Source: Bacteroidota bacterium (GTDB lineage: Bacteria; Bacteroidota; Bacteroidia; Chitinophagales; Chitinophagaceae). From it: a DNA stretch of 64,000 nucleotides. The number at the start of each line of letters is the position of its first letter. Position 1 is the first letter of the stretch. Position numbers and translations under genes: made by a program. The DNA lies in NCBI GenBank assembly GCA_005884665.1, contig VBAT01000014.1, positions 153,483 to 217,482 of the forward strand, read 5' to 3'. The notes below the pieces were generated by a model. It saw nothing but the letters and a program-made list of their open reading frames with translations. It made no database searches and was not told where the DNA came from. Below, one piece after another: positions 18,072 to 27,308 of the stretch.

Positions 18072-19253
18072 ATGCTGCCAACAAGCCATCCGGGTATTCC
18101 AACCTTAACAACTGGCGCCGATAGTGTGACCCAGAAGAAGATCTTTTTTCCTAATCTCGATGGTCTTCGCTTCTTTTGTTTCCTGTCGGTCTTCCTGTTT
18201 CACACCTGGAGCCTTTTGTACAGGGGCATCGGGCAAGATCAGACAGGTAGCGGGCTGTTCAGGCATGGTAACCTGGGAGTAAATTTCTTTTTCACACTTA
18301 GCGGTTACCTGATCACCTATCTGCTGATCGCAGAGCGAAGGAATTATGAAAAGATACATATTCCCAAATTCTGGATGAGAAGGATATTGCGGATATGGCC
18401 TCTCTATTTTCTTTGCATACTGTTGGGGTTTGTGATCATCCCCTTCGCATTAAAGCTGACAGGCAAAATAGAATATCCTACCGCTTCGGCGATACCTTAC
18501 CTGACTTTTACCAGCAACTTTGATTATATAAAAAATGGTTATCCGGGTTCCACCATTCTTGAAGTACTATGGAGCATTGCCGTGGAAGAGCAGTTCTATT
18601 TCTTCTGGCCCGTGCTGCTTAGTCTTATTCCTTCGCGATGGTATCTTCATCTTTTTATTGCCATCGCACTGGGTTCCGTTGTGTTCCGGATGGTTTATAC
18701 ATCGCCAAAAATGCATGATCATCATACGCTCTCCTGTATTGGGGACATGGCCATCGGCGCTATCGGCGCCTGGTTTTCATTTAACCCGAGGTTTAGAACT
18801 TTTATCAGCCGCATCGGACGGCCCGGTATCCTGCTAATCTATTTCGTTTTATTCGCTTTCTTTTTTTTCCGCGACGCAATATTTGATCACGGCATTTTTT
18901 TCCGTGCCATTGACCGCTCACTGATCGCGTTCGCATTCCTGGCAGTGATACTGGAACAGAATTATGCCAATCGGTCGCTGTTCAAATTCTCATCATCCAA
19001 AAGCATTACAAAGCTGGGTGTAATATCTTATGGTTTGTATTGTTATCATGAACTGGCTATAACAGGAGTCTTTGTAGCGGTGGGATTGATCAGTTCCGGA
19101 AATGGGATGGCCATCAGTGCAGGTAAGCTTATACTTGCTTTGATCGCAACGATCATTATCGCGATGATCAGCTACCGGTTTTTTGAATCACCTTTTTTAC
19201 GGTTGAAAAACAGGTATGCATTTTTTGTAAAAAAAAATAGCCGCGATTTATAG
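18072..19253 (+). CDS. Acyltransferase 3 family (OafA-like O-acyltransferase)
   Basis: A 393-aa polytopic membrane protein with about ten helices. The N-terminal [19 protein letters not shown] holds the conserved R and H residues of the family, and [13 protein letters not shown] follows. These enzymes move acetyl or other acyl groups across the inner membrane onto sugar hydroxyls. It begins 7 bases after the DUF4838 stop, so it is probably co-transcribed. The acyl group and target sugar are not predictable. Confidence 0.9.
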   Translation: MLPTSHPGIPTLTTGADSVTQKKIFFPNLDGLRFFCFLSVFLFHTWSLLYRGIGQDQTGSGLFRHGNLGVNFFFTLSGYLITYLLIAERRNYEKIHIPKFWMRRILRIWPLYFLCILLGFVIIPFALKLTGKIEYPTASAIPYLTFTSNFDYIKNGYPGSTILEVLWSIAVEEQFYFFWPVLLSLIPSRWYLHLFIAIALGSVVFRMVYTSPKMHDHHTLSCIGDMAIGAIGAWFSFNPRFRTFISRIGRPGILLIYFVLFAFFFFRDAIFDHGIFFRAIDRSLIAFAFLAVILEQNYANRSLFKFSSSKSITKLGVISYGLYCYHELAITGVFVAVGLISSGNGMAISAGKLILALIATIIIAMISYRFFESPFLRLKNRYAFFVKKNSRDL

Positions 19254-19276
19254 CATACGGCTTGCAAATCCACAGT

Positions 19277-20380
19277 ATGAAAAGAGCTTTGATCACAGGA
19301 ATCACCGGGCAGGATGGCGCCTACCTTGCCGAACTGCTTTTAGCCAAAGGGTATGAAGTGCATGGCATCAAGAGGAGAACATCTTTGTTCAATACCCAAA
19401 GGATCGACCATCTTTACCAGGATCAACATGAAAAAGGAGTTCGTCTTTTTCTTCATTATGGCGACCTTGGCGACAGTACAAATATTATCCGGTTGATACA
19501 GGAAGTACAACCCGACGAGATCTACAATCTCGGTGCCATGAGCCATGTGCATGTCAGCTTTGAAGAACCAGAGTATACCGCTAACATCGATGGCATGGGT
19601 ACATTGAGGGTTCTTGAAGCCGTCAGGATACTTGGATTAGCAGGTAAGACACGAATCTACCAGGCAGCCACTTCCGAACTATATGGTAAGGTGCAGGCTG
19701 TGCCGCAAAACGAGAACACACCTTTCTATCCAAGATCGCCTTACGGGGTTGCTAAACTTTATGGTTATTGGATAACCGTCAATTACCGCGAAGCTTACGA
19801 CATGTTTGCATGTAATGGCATATTGTTCAATCACGAAAGCCCATTGCGCGGCGAAACATTTGTGACACGGAAAATAACCAGAGGAGTGGCGGCTATCGCA
19901 AACGGGCTTGACGATAAGATATGGCTGGGGAATCTTAACGCCAGCCGTGACTGGGGTCACGCCAAAGATTATGTAGACGCCATGTGGAGGATGTTGCAGC
20001 TGGATACCCCGGAAGATTTCGTGATCGCAACCGGCATTACAACTACTGTCCGCGAGTTCACACGGATGGCATTTGCGCATGCAGGGATAACTATTGAATT
20101 TATAGGTGAACAGGAAAATGAAAGAGGGATCGTGGTTGCATGCCACGGTGAATACAATTTGCCTGCCGGCAAAGAAGTAGTAAAGGTAGATCCCAAGTAT
20201 CACCGGCCGACAGAAGTGGATCTGTTGGTTGGAGACGCAACAAAAGCAAGAACTAAACTGGGTTGGGAGCCTAAATATTCATTGGACGAAATGGCGAAAG
20301 AGATGGTAGAAGCGGACCTCGCGCTGATGAAAAGCAAGAAGATACTGAGCAGCCGCCCTGGTTTCGTTCTGGCGGACTAA
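19277..20380 (+). CDS. gmd: GDP-mannose 4,6-dehydratase
   Basis: Makes GDP-4-keto-6-deoxy-D-mannose, precursor of GDP-L-fucose, GDP-D-rhamnose and GDP-perosamine. With ATG 19277 it is 367 aa, the normal length; a TTG at 19262 would add five residues before the Rossmann strand and is less likely. [15 protein letters not shown] is at 8-22, the catalytic T132-S133-E134 and Y156-xxx-K160 are present, and the NADP-binding [15 protein letters not shown] (33-47) is typical. No fcl, rmd or perosamine synthase is recognised with certainty in the window. Confidence 0.96.
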   Translation: MKRALITGITGQDGAYLAELLLAKGYEVHGIKRRTSLFNTQRIDHLYQDQHEKGVRLFLHYGDLGDSTNIIRLIQEVQPDEIYNLGAMSHVHVSFEEPEYTANIDGMGTLRVLEAVRILGLAGKTRIYQAATSELYGKVQAVPQNENTPFYPRSPYGVAKLYGYWITVNYREAYDMFACNGILFNHESPLRGETFVTRKITRGVAAIANGLDDKIWLGNLNASRDWGHAKDYVDAMWRMLQLDTPEDFVIATGITTTVREFTRMAFAHAGITIEFIGEQENERGIVVACHGEYNLPAGKEVVKVDPKYHRPTEVDLLVGDATKARTKLGWEPKYSLDEMAKEMVEADLALMKSKKILSSRPGFVLAD

Positions 20381-20408
20381 ACACGCAAAGCTCATTAACA
20401 AAACATAC

Positions 20409-21347
20409 ATGAACAACCAGCCTGATATTATAAGTCCTGTTACCGGCAAAACGGGTGTAAAACCTTTTAACTCCATCGATGTTAAGGATATTATCCGCTT
20501 GTACCGGCAGGAACATGATTTAGATGTAAGCGAATATTTTAAAGGGATGGACACGGTACCGATCATGGAATGCGAGGTAACGGGTTACCGGTTCTACTAT
20601 CCATCAACTGTGGCGGGGAATGCCGTTTTTTATGAGCATTTCCAGCAGAAGAACATTAACAACGAGGACTGGTACAGGAAATGGGGTTATGATTACCAGC
20701 TTGCTTATGACAACATCGAAAAAAATGAGTCTGTGCTGGATATCGGTTGCGGCACCGGCGAGTTTCTCAAAAAGATCCGCGAGAAAACGGGAAACGCCGT
20801 AGGACTTGAGCTGAATTCGGTTGCCTATGGCAAATGCATAAAAGCGGGGCTTACTGTTTACAATGAAACGATACAGGCACATGCGGCGAATAATCCCGGG
20901 AAATATGATGTGGTTTGTATCTTCCAGGTGTTGGAACATGTGTACGACATAAAGGATTTTTTAGATGCCGCATTGAAAGCGTTAAGACCTGGGGGTAAGC
21001 TGGTGATCGGCGTACCGAATAACGAACCTTATTTCCAGGGTTATGACAAACATTCCACGCTCAACCTGCCACCGCACCACGTGGGGTTGTGGAATAAGAA
21101 AGCCCTGTCGAACCTCCAGGGTTGTTTTGGCATTAGGATGGAAAAACTGATATATGATAAGAAGGGCGGGCTGGTGGCGGATGCCTATTACCGGGCCAAA
21201 TACAACCTGGGAATCACCACCGAATACCGCCGTCATAGCCGTACTGAAAAAATTAAGCTGATGTTGTTGTCACCCTTTATGCTTCCGCTCAGTATTTTCG
21301 GTGGTATGCATAGCGGTTTTGTGGCAGCGCTGTATAAGAAAGCCTGA
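20409..21347 (+). CDS. SAM-dependent methyltransferase
   Basis: A 312-aa class I methyltransferase. Motif I VLDIGCGTGEFLKKI is near residues 112-126 and VVCIFQVLEHVYDIKDFL near 168-185 is the usual post-II region. An N-terminal domain of about 100 residues begins ISPVTGKTGVKPF, a start also seen in the dehydrogenase at 50648 (ISPLTGK). It is likely a sugar O-methyltransferase acting on the polymer or on a lipid-linked intermediate. Confidence 0.85.
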   Translation: MNNQPDIISPVTGKTGVKPFNSIDVKDIIRLYRQEHDLDVSEYFKGMDTVPIMECEVTGYRFYYPSTVAGNAVFYEHFQQKNINNEDWYRKWGYDYQLAYDNIEKNESVLDIGCGTGEFLKKIREKTGNAVGLELNSVAYGKCIKAGLTVYNETIQAHAANNPGKYDVVCIFQVLEHVYDIKDFLDAALKALRPGGKLVIGVPNNEPYFQGYDKHSTLNLPPHHVGLWNKKALSNLQGCFGIRMEKLIYDKKGGLVADAYYRAKYNLGITTEYRRHSRTEKIKLMLLSPFMLPLSIFGGMHSGFVAALYKKA

Positions 21348-21355
21348 ACGTCCCG

Positions 21356-21943
21356 ATGAACGCATTAAGGAAAATATACAGATCGGTTTTTCCCGTCAAT
21401 CCGCTGGCAAAACATACCAGGGAGGGATCATTAGTAGTTGGAAGCAATTGCGATCTTACGAGGTTAACAGTAAGTTTTCCTCCGGGTTGCGAGGGCAAAT
21501 CGAATCTCATTATAGGTTCAGATTGTATCCTTGCCTGCCATATAATAATATACAACCCTGATGTCAAGATTATAATCGGAAACCGGGTGTTTATTGGCCA
21601 CGAAACAACCTTATTTGCCAATAATAGAATTGAATTGAAAGATGACATTCTTATTTCATGGGGATGCACGCTAATAGATACCAATGCGCATCCACTTAAA
21701 TGGGACGATCGAAAGATGGATGTAATAAACTGGCGGCAGGGAAAAAAAGATTGGACAAACGTGGAGAACAAGCCAGTGATAATTGAAAATAAATGCTGGA
21801 TTGGCTTTAATTCAATTATCTTAAAAGGAGTTACTGTAGGAGAAGGCGCTGTGGTCGCTGCCGGCAGCGTGGTCACCAAGAGAGTAGATCCATTCACTAT
21901 CGTTGGCGGGAATCCTGCTGAATTGCTCAAAACAACCGAATAG
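21356..21943 (+). CDS. Hexapeptide-repeat (LbH) acyltransferase
   Basis: A 195-aa left-handed beta-helix protein with imperfect hexapeptide turns (IIIGNRVFIGHETT, VIIENKCWIGFNS, VTVGEGAVVAAGSVVTKRV). TLIDTNAHPL near residues 103-112 carries the likely catalytic His of the WcaF/Maa type. It probably acetylates a sugar or amino-sugar. It sits 8 bases after one methyltransferase and 9 bases before another, forming a modification block. Confidence 0.9.
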   Translation: MNALRKIYRSVFPVNPLAKHTREGSLVVGSNCDLTRLTVSFPPGCEGKSNLIIGSDCILACHIIIYNPDVKIIIGNRVFIGHETTLFANNRIELKDDILISWGCTLIDTNAHPLKWDDRKMDVINWRQGKKDWTNVENKPVIIENKCWIGFNSIILKGVTVGEGAVVAAGSVVTKRVDPFTIVGGNPAELLKTTE

Positions 21944-21952
21944 GTCTTAATT

Positions 21953-22756
21953 ATGTCGATGAAAAAATACATCCCTGTTCCTGTCAAAGCTTTTTACCGG
22001 CGCGTAGAATGGATTGGAAGGAATTTTTCCCGTATTAAACAAGGCTCGATCATTCGCGATGAGTCTCACTACCTCGGTCCTATCACTTATGACACAGACA
22101 GTCTCACCACTTCCAACAACTGTGATTTCATAAACGAACCACGTTTTGCCAAAGCTTATGCCGCTGCCGCTGCCACCAAACCCTGGGAAGGATTCAGCCT
22201 GCAATGGCGCACTTACATTGTTTGCTGGTTTGCCGACATGGTAAAAAAACTTGAAGGCGATTATGTAGAATGCGGTGTTAACACCGGGGCCTATTCCCGT
22301 GCACTTGTTGACTACATCGATTTCAATTCACTCAATAAAAAGATATGGTTGCTCGATACCTATGAAGGCCTGGTAAAGGAACTTGTTTCAGAGGAGGAAA
22401 TAAAATTGGGGATCGGCGAGTATTTTGATGCTTATAAAAATGTATACGAGCAGGTAAAGGAAACATTCAGGAACTTTAATGCAGAGGTCATCAAAGGTCC
22501 CGTGCCTGATACATTGCCATTGTGCAAAGCGGAAAAAATATGTTACCTCTCCATCGATATGAACTGCGTGGAACCGGAAATAGCTGCCGCCGAATATTTT
22601 TGGGATAAGATCGTACCGGGAGGTGTTGTGATACTTGACGATTACGGGTTTCCTCAACATATACTGCAGAAAAAAGCTTTTGATGAGTTTGCGCGGAAAA
22701 AGAATATATCTATTCTTACTTTGCCAACGGCACAAGGCATCATTATTAAAAAATAG
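21953..22756 (+). CDS. TylF/MycF-family O-methyltransferase
   Basis: A 267-aa methyltransferase. GDYVECGVNTGAYSRAL (about 99-115) is the TylF-type motif I, IWLLDTYEGL (about 127-136) follows, and LSIDMNCVEPEIAAAEYFWD then GGVVILDDYG matches the metal-binding C-terminal region of macrocin O-methyltransferases. The metal ligand set appears partly kept (LDDYG). It likely methylates a sugar hydroxyl. Confidence 0.85.
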   Translation: MSMKKYIPVPVKAFYRRVEWIGRNFSRIKQGSIIRDESHYLGPITYDTDSLTTSNNCDFINEPRFAKAYAAAAATKPWEGFSLQWRTYIVCWFADMVKKLEGDYVECGVNTGAYSRALVDYIDFNSLNKKIWLLDTYEGLVKELVSEEEIKLGIGEYFDAYKNVYEQVKETFRNFNAEVIKGPVPDTLPLCKAEKICYLSIDMNCVEPEIAAAEYFWDKIVPGGVVILDDYGFPQHILQKKAFDEFARKKNISILTLPTAQGIIIKK

Positions 22757-22759
22757 CAA

Positions 22760-23659
22760 TTGAAGATCCTGATTCTCGGTTCGGAGGGTTTTATAGGCAG
22801 CCACCTTGTCGAATATTTCCGGCGACAGCATGAAGTATCAGGCGCTGGCCTGGTGCCGGAACCTTCACAACCTTACAGGTATTTCCAGGTCACCGCCGCA
22901 AATCCCGACTGGCTGTCTATTTTCCAATCGCAGACGTTCGATGTCTGTATCAACGCAGCAGGCAGCGCGAGCGTTCCCTATTCCATGCAACACCCGGGAA
23001 TAGATTTTGAATACAATGTGCTGCATACAAAGCAGGTGCTGGAAACAATCCGCCTGCATTCACCCCGATGTCGTTACCTGCATATTTCATCGGCCGCAGT
23101 CTATGGCAGTCCCCGTTCATTGCCGGTAAAAGAAGATCATCATATACAACCCCTGTCTCCTTACGGCTGGCACAAGTATATGGCTGAAAACCTGTGCAGG
23201 GAGTATACCTATATATATAATGTATCCACCGCGATGGTCAGGCCATTCTCCGTATTTGGGCCGGGCTTGCGTAAGCAACTTTTCTGGGACCTTTACCAGA
23301 AATCTAAAAGCGGTGACAAAAAAATTGAACTATGGGGAACCGGTAATGAAAGCCGCGATTTTATTTATATCAGCGATCTCTGTTTGAGTTTTGATCTTAT
23401 CATGCAGCATAGCTCTTTCAAGGCCGGCATTTATAACATCGCATCCGGCGAGGAAACAACTGTAAAAGAAGCGGCGGGATTATTGTTTGCCGAGCTGGAC
23501 AAGTCTATCGAAATAACGTTTAATAATCATGTGCGGGAAGGCGACCCATTAAACTGGAAAGCGGATATCAGCGGTATCACCCGTTACGGATTTGCTCCCA
23601 AAATATCTTTCGCGCAAGGAATAAAAAACCTCGGTCAATGGTTAAGAAGCCTGAGCTGA
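22760..23659 (+). CDS. NAD-dependent epimerase/reductase (extended SDR)
   Basis: A 299-aa SDR with GSEGFIGSH at 7-15, HISSAAVYG and the Tyr/Lys pair YGWHK near 136-140. The start is TTG 22760: the previous gene stops in the same frame 3 bases upstream and the Rossmann strand begins at once, so no other start is possible. The reaction is not fixed; a 4-keto reductase acting on the Gmd product is one possibility given proximity to gmd, and a 4-epimerase is another. It overlaps the next glycosyltransferase by 22 bases. Confidence 0.8.
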   Translation: MKILILGSEGFIGSHLVEYFRRQHEVSGAGLVPEPSQPYRYFQVTAANPDWLSIFQSQTFDVCINAAGSASVPYSMQHPGIDFEYNVLHTKQVLETIRLHSPRCRYLHISSAAVYGSPRSLPVKEDHHIQPLSPYGWHKYMAENLCREYTYIYNVSTAMVRPFSVFGPGLRKQLFWDLYQKSKSGDKKIELWGTGNESRDFIYISDLCLSFDLIMQHSSFKAGIYNIASGEETTVKEAAGLLFAELDKSIEITFNNHVREGDPLNWKADISGITRYGFAPKISFAQGIKNLGQWLRSLS

Positions 23660-24807
23660 TCATCTTCAGTAACTATATTATAACCGGGATCGGTAGCTTT
23701 TACCGGAATATGTTGGAGAACGAAGCCTCTGCCGCGTTTGATAAAAAGGTGATACAGATAAGTTATGATACCTGGCCGGACGCGAAAATGACAAAGCCCT
23801 TCGGCCTTTCCGAAGAGATCATCTTTGAAGTAAAGGAGAAGGACCAGGAAACAATGTATGATATGGCCCGCCGTCTCGAAAAGTTTATCAGCAACGAAGA
23901 CGGCCTGCTGGTCACCAATTTCGAGACTGAACTGTTCGCAATGAATGTTTATCCGAAGAACAATAAAACGGTTTATTTCATCTGTCATGACGACCGTCAC
24001 TTTGAAATAGCGAAAAGGTTTGAGTTCCTTATCGACGTGTTTATTTCCCATAACCCGGTATATGCCGACTGGTTTCGTGAACAATTTCCTGCGAGGGCAA
24101 AGGATACCTTCTATATACCTTATGGAATCAGGTTATTGCCTGTCAAACGAAGTGAAAATAGAGACAGGACATTAAACATAGTATGGCTTGCGCGACTGGT
24201 AGAACATAAAGGGATAAAATATATTCCTGTGATCGACCAGCTGCTCAAAGACAAAGGTGTAAGGGTCAATTGGACCATTATCGGGGATGGGCCGGAAAAA
24301 GAACCGGCGATGAAGAGCGTGGAAGGAAGGGACAATTTTTCTTTTCATACCCCACCGGATTATAAATCCGTCGTTGATCTCCTGCAGCAGCAGGACCTGT
24401 ATATTCTTCCTTCCCGGCTGGATGGTTTGCCCGTAGCCCTGATCGAAGCTATGAGCGTGGGTTGTGTGCCGGTGATCTCTGAGTTCAATCCCGGCATGAA
24501 AAAAATTGTGACGGCAGATATGGGTTTTGTGCTTCCGGTAGGAGATATGGAAAAATTCGCGGAAACAATTATTTCCCTCGACCGCGACCGGCAAAAGCTG
24601 GAACAACTGAGCCGCACGTCAAGGGACAGGGTGTATGCTAACTATGATGTGAACAGGCAAGCAGCGGAATACTTTAACCTGTTTGGCCGGTATAAAGAGT
24701 TCCGAAGAGAAAAAAAATCAAAGAAATTATTATATCCGCGCCAGTTCCTCGTTCATGCATTGATACCAAAGTTTCTGCGCGGTCCCATCAAATCACTCGT
24801 GAAATAA
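23638..24807 (+). CDS. Glycosyltransferase family 4
   Basis: A 389-aa GT-B enzyme. The C-terminal domain has LNIVWLARLVEHKGIKYIP (about 180-198), IIGDGPEKEP and LPSRLDGLPVALIEAMSVG with the E-x7-E type donor site. The tail from about 360 is basic and amphipathic, suggesting membrane association. It begins inside the preceding SDR gene and ends directly before a flippase gene. Confidence 0.9.
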   Translation: MVKKPELIIFSNYIITGIGSFYRNMLENEASAAFDKKVIQISYDTWPDAKMTKPFGLSEEIIFEVKEKDQETMYDMARRLEKFISNEDGLLVTNFETELFAMNVYPKNNKTVYFICHDDRHFEIAKRFEFLIDVFISHNPVYADWFREQFPARAKDTFYIPYGIRLLPVKRSENRDRTLNIVWLARLVEHKGIKYIPVIDQLLKDKGVRVNWTIIGDGPEKEPAMKSVEGRDNFSFHTPPDYKSVVDLLQQQDLYILPSRLDGLPVALIEAMSVGCVPVISEFNPGMKKIVTADMGFVLPVGDMEKFAETIISLDRDRQKLEQLSRTSRDRVYANYDVNRQAAEYFNLFGRYKEFRREKKSKKLLYPRQFLVHALIPKFLRGPIKSLVK

Positions 24808-24816
24808 TCATTTCTC

Positions 24817-26367
24817 CTGGCTTCCGTTAAAAAAAATATTGCAGCCAACTACCTGGGTAATATTGCTACCGCTGCACTGGCCTTTCTGTTTGTGCCTGTG
24901 TATGTGCGTTACCTGGGTGTGAGCACTTATGGCATCATTGGTTTTTTTGCTACCATCCAGGTGCTATTTTCTTTCCTGGATATGGGGATCGGTATGGCCA
25001 TTAACCGGGAGATGGCCAGGCATTATCATGATTCGGAAAAGGCAGCTTACCTGCGCAGGCTGACCTACACTTTGCAGGCGGTCTATTGGGGGATAGGGAT
25101 TGTCATTTGCCTCGTGTTGTTGCTTAGCAGTTCTTACCTGTCGGGCAACTGGTTTAAAGAAACAACAGTGGGGCAAAGCACTATCTATACTGCTTTCCTG
25201 ATACTGTCGCTGACTATTGGTTTTCGTTGGCCATATAGCTTGTACTCCTCCGGTCTCAGGGGAATGCAACGCCAGGTGGCGCTCAATGTTCATGATCTTT
25301 CCTGGAGTATCATCAAAACAGTAGGCAGCTGGCTCATATTAAAATACATTGATAATACCCTTGAATCATTTTTATGGTTTCAGTGTGCTGTAACAATCCT
25401 GCAAACGGCCGGCACACTGCTAATGACCTGGTATTATATGCCTTCGGTTCCGGAAAAAAGCAAGGTATATTTTGACAAAAAAATATTGAAGGACATCAGC
25501 CGCTATGCAGCGGGAATGGGGATCGCTGCGATCCTGGGCACGATCGTATTGCAGATGGACAAGCTGATCGTAAGCAAGATGGTGAGTGACAAACAATTTG
25601 GATATTATACGATTGCTACCAATGTGGCGATACTGGTGTACAATGTATCCTTCCCCCTTTATATGGCAATATTGCCGCATTTTACACGCCTGTTCTATGA
25701 GCGCGATTACGACAGGGTAAAGGAGGATTTTCATTTTTATGCGTCCATGCTCAGCAGCCTGCTGCTACCTTTTTCGGTAGTGATATTTTTTTATAGCCAT
25801 GAATTTCTGTTGCTGTGGACGAAAAATGTGGAGCTTGCGGATGCTATTTCCCCGTTGCTTAAATTAATGATAGCAGGTACGACCCTTAATGCCATGCTTA
25901 TGCCCGTACATACCCTTCTGCTGGCAAATAACAGGGTAAGATTTATGTTAATTAGCCACATGATCGCATGTTTTGTCGGTTTGCCGGTTATCATCCTGCT
26001 AACATTAAAACTGGGAACTATTGGGGGCGCCATCTCGATGCTGTTGTTGTATGCGGGATACCTTTGCATACAGGCACCCATGATCTTTAGTTATCTGCAT
26101 TTTAAACAGAATGTTATTCGCTGGTATCTCAGGGATATCCTGTTACCGGCGGTTCCCCTGGTAGTTTTGTCCATGGTACTTATACAGGTAAAAAAATTTG
26201 TTATCAGCACCGACAGGTGGCAGCTTTTTTTTAACCTCGCGGTGATCACCATCGTTTTTTATGTCATTAGCCTGCTCATTAATCGGCGCTTGCTCAATTT
26301 CCTGGTGGCAAGATTCCGGGTGTTGACACGCAGGCAGCCGATGGAACAAATAAAATCACAGAAATGA
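24817..26367 (+). CDS. wzx: Wzx-like O-antigen/polysaccharide flippase
   Basis: Polytopic MATE/PST-superfamily transporter of about 516 aa with 12-14 helices, moving lipid-linked repeat units across the inner membrane. The usual N-terminus (ASVKKNIAANYLGN then the first helix) is encoded from 24820, but there is no ATG, GTG or TTG between the previous stop at 24807 and GTG 24892. CTG 24817 is the most likely initiator; starting at 24892 would remove most of helix 1. The conserved FATIQVLFSFLDMGIG segment follows. ATGA overlap with the next gene. Confidence 0.8.
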   Translation: MASVKKNIAANYLGNIATAALAFLFVPVYVRYLGVSTYGIIGFFATIQVLFSFLDMGIGMAINREMARHYHDSEKAAYLRRLTYTLQAVYWGIGIVICLVLLLSSSYLSGNWFKETTVGQSTIYTAFLILSLTIGFRWPYSLYSSGLRGMQRQVALNVHDLSWSIIKTVGSWLILKYIDNTLESFLWFQCAVTILQTAGTLLMTWYYMPSVPEKSKVYFDKKILKDISRYAAGMGIAAILGTIVLQMDKLIVSKMVSDKQFGYYTIATNVAILVYNVSFPLYMAILPHFTRLFYERDYDRVKEDFHFYASMLSSLLLPFSVVIFFYSHEFLLLWTKNVELADAISPLLKLMIAGTTLNAMLMPVHTLLLANNRVRFMLISHMIACFVGLPVIILLTLKLGTIGGAISMLLLYAGYLCIQAPMIFSYLHFKQNVIRWYLRDILLPAVPLVVLSMVLIQVKKFVISTDRWQLFFNLAVITIVFYVISLLINRRLLNFLVARFRVLTRRQPMEQIKSQK

Positions 26368-27296
26368 CAAACAATAACCCGTACTTTTCGGTTTTCACAC
26401 CCACCTACAACCGGGCTTATTCCTTGCCGCGGGTATTCGATTGTTTACAAAAGCAAACCTTTCGCGATTTTGAATGGGTTATTATAGACGACGGGTCAAC
26501 AGATAATACAAAGGAACTGGTGGAGAAATGGAAGACGATCGCTGAATTTCCTATTATCTACCAGTGGCAACCCAACCAGGGTAAGCACATAGCATATAAC
26601 ACTGCGGCGGCACTTATAAGAGGGGAACTGTTTACCAGCATAGATAGTGATGATGAAATTATTCCAGAGGCGCTCAGTATAATGATGAAAAGGTGGACAG
26701 CCATACCAGAAGAGCTAAAGAAAAATGTTTCGGGAATGTTGTTCCTGTCAAAAGACCAAAATGGAAATATAATTGGCGACAGGTTCCCGGCAGATGGAAT
26801 GATAGCTGACCCGATAGATATGTTCCTGGTGAAAAAAATCAAAGGGGATAAAGGAGGATTTCTTCGTGCTTCTGTATTCAAGATGTATCCTTTCCCGGAT
26901 TCGGTAAAAAATGTCCTTGTGCCGGAAATAGTTTTTATCCACCGGCTGGCACGTGATTGGAAAACTATTTTTATCAATGAAATATTGCTCATCGTGTGGG
27001 TTGACGAACGGGAAGACCATTTAGGTAATAAGCTTTCGGATGTAAAAAGTTATAGCGGTATCCGGCTGTCGTATCTTGCTTTATTAAACTATTCAGCGCG
27101 ATTCTTTAAGAAGATCCCGAAAACATTTTTTGCCAACACGGCTCATTATATCCAGACTTCGCTTTACCTGAAGATCGGCCTCGCCAAACAATGGAGAGAT
27201 ATACGCACCGCTTCCGGTCGTTTTGCATGGCTATTGATGTTGCCGTTTGGCTACTGGCTTTACTCTAAGAAAAAGAAATTGATCAATGGGGAATAA
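26364..27296 (+). CDS. Glycosyltransferase family 2
   Basis: A 310-aa GT-A enzyme: FSVFTPTYNRAYSLPRVFDC, VIIDDGSTDNT near 38-48, and FTSIDSDDEI with a D-S-D-D metal site near 91-98. The C-terminal part with LVPEIVFIHRLAR is the acceptor side. It overlaps the flippase by ATGA and precedes a second flippase, so a complete transfer-and-flip unit is encoded here. Confidence 0.9.
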   Translation: MTNNNPYFSVFTPTYNRAYSLPRVFDCLQKQTFRDFEWVIIDDGSTDNTKELVEKWKTIAEFPIIYQWQPNQGKHIAYNTAAALIRGELFTSIDSDDEIIPEALSIMMKRWTAIPEELKKNVSGMLFLSKDQNGNIIGDRFPADGMIADPIDMFLVKKIKGDKGGFLRASVFKMYPFPDSVKNVLVPEIVFIHRLARDWKTIFINEILLIVWVDEREDHLGNKLSDVKSYSGIRLSYLALLNYSARFFKKIPKTFFANTAHYIQTSLYLKIGLAKQWRDIRTASGRFAWLLMLPFGYWLYSKKKKLINGE

Positions 27297-27308
27297 AAAT
27301 TCCGGGCA

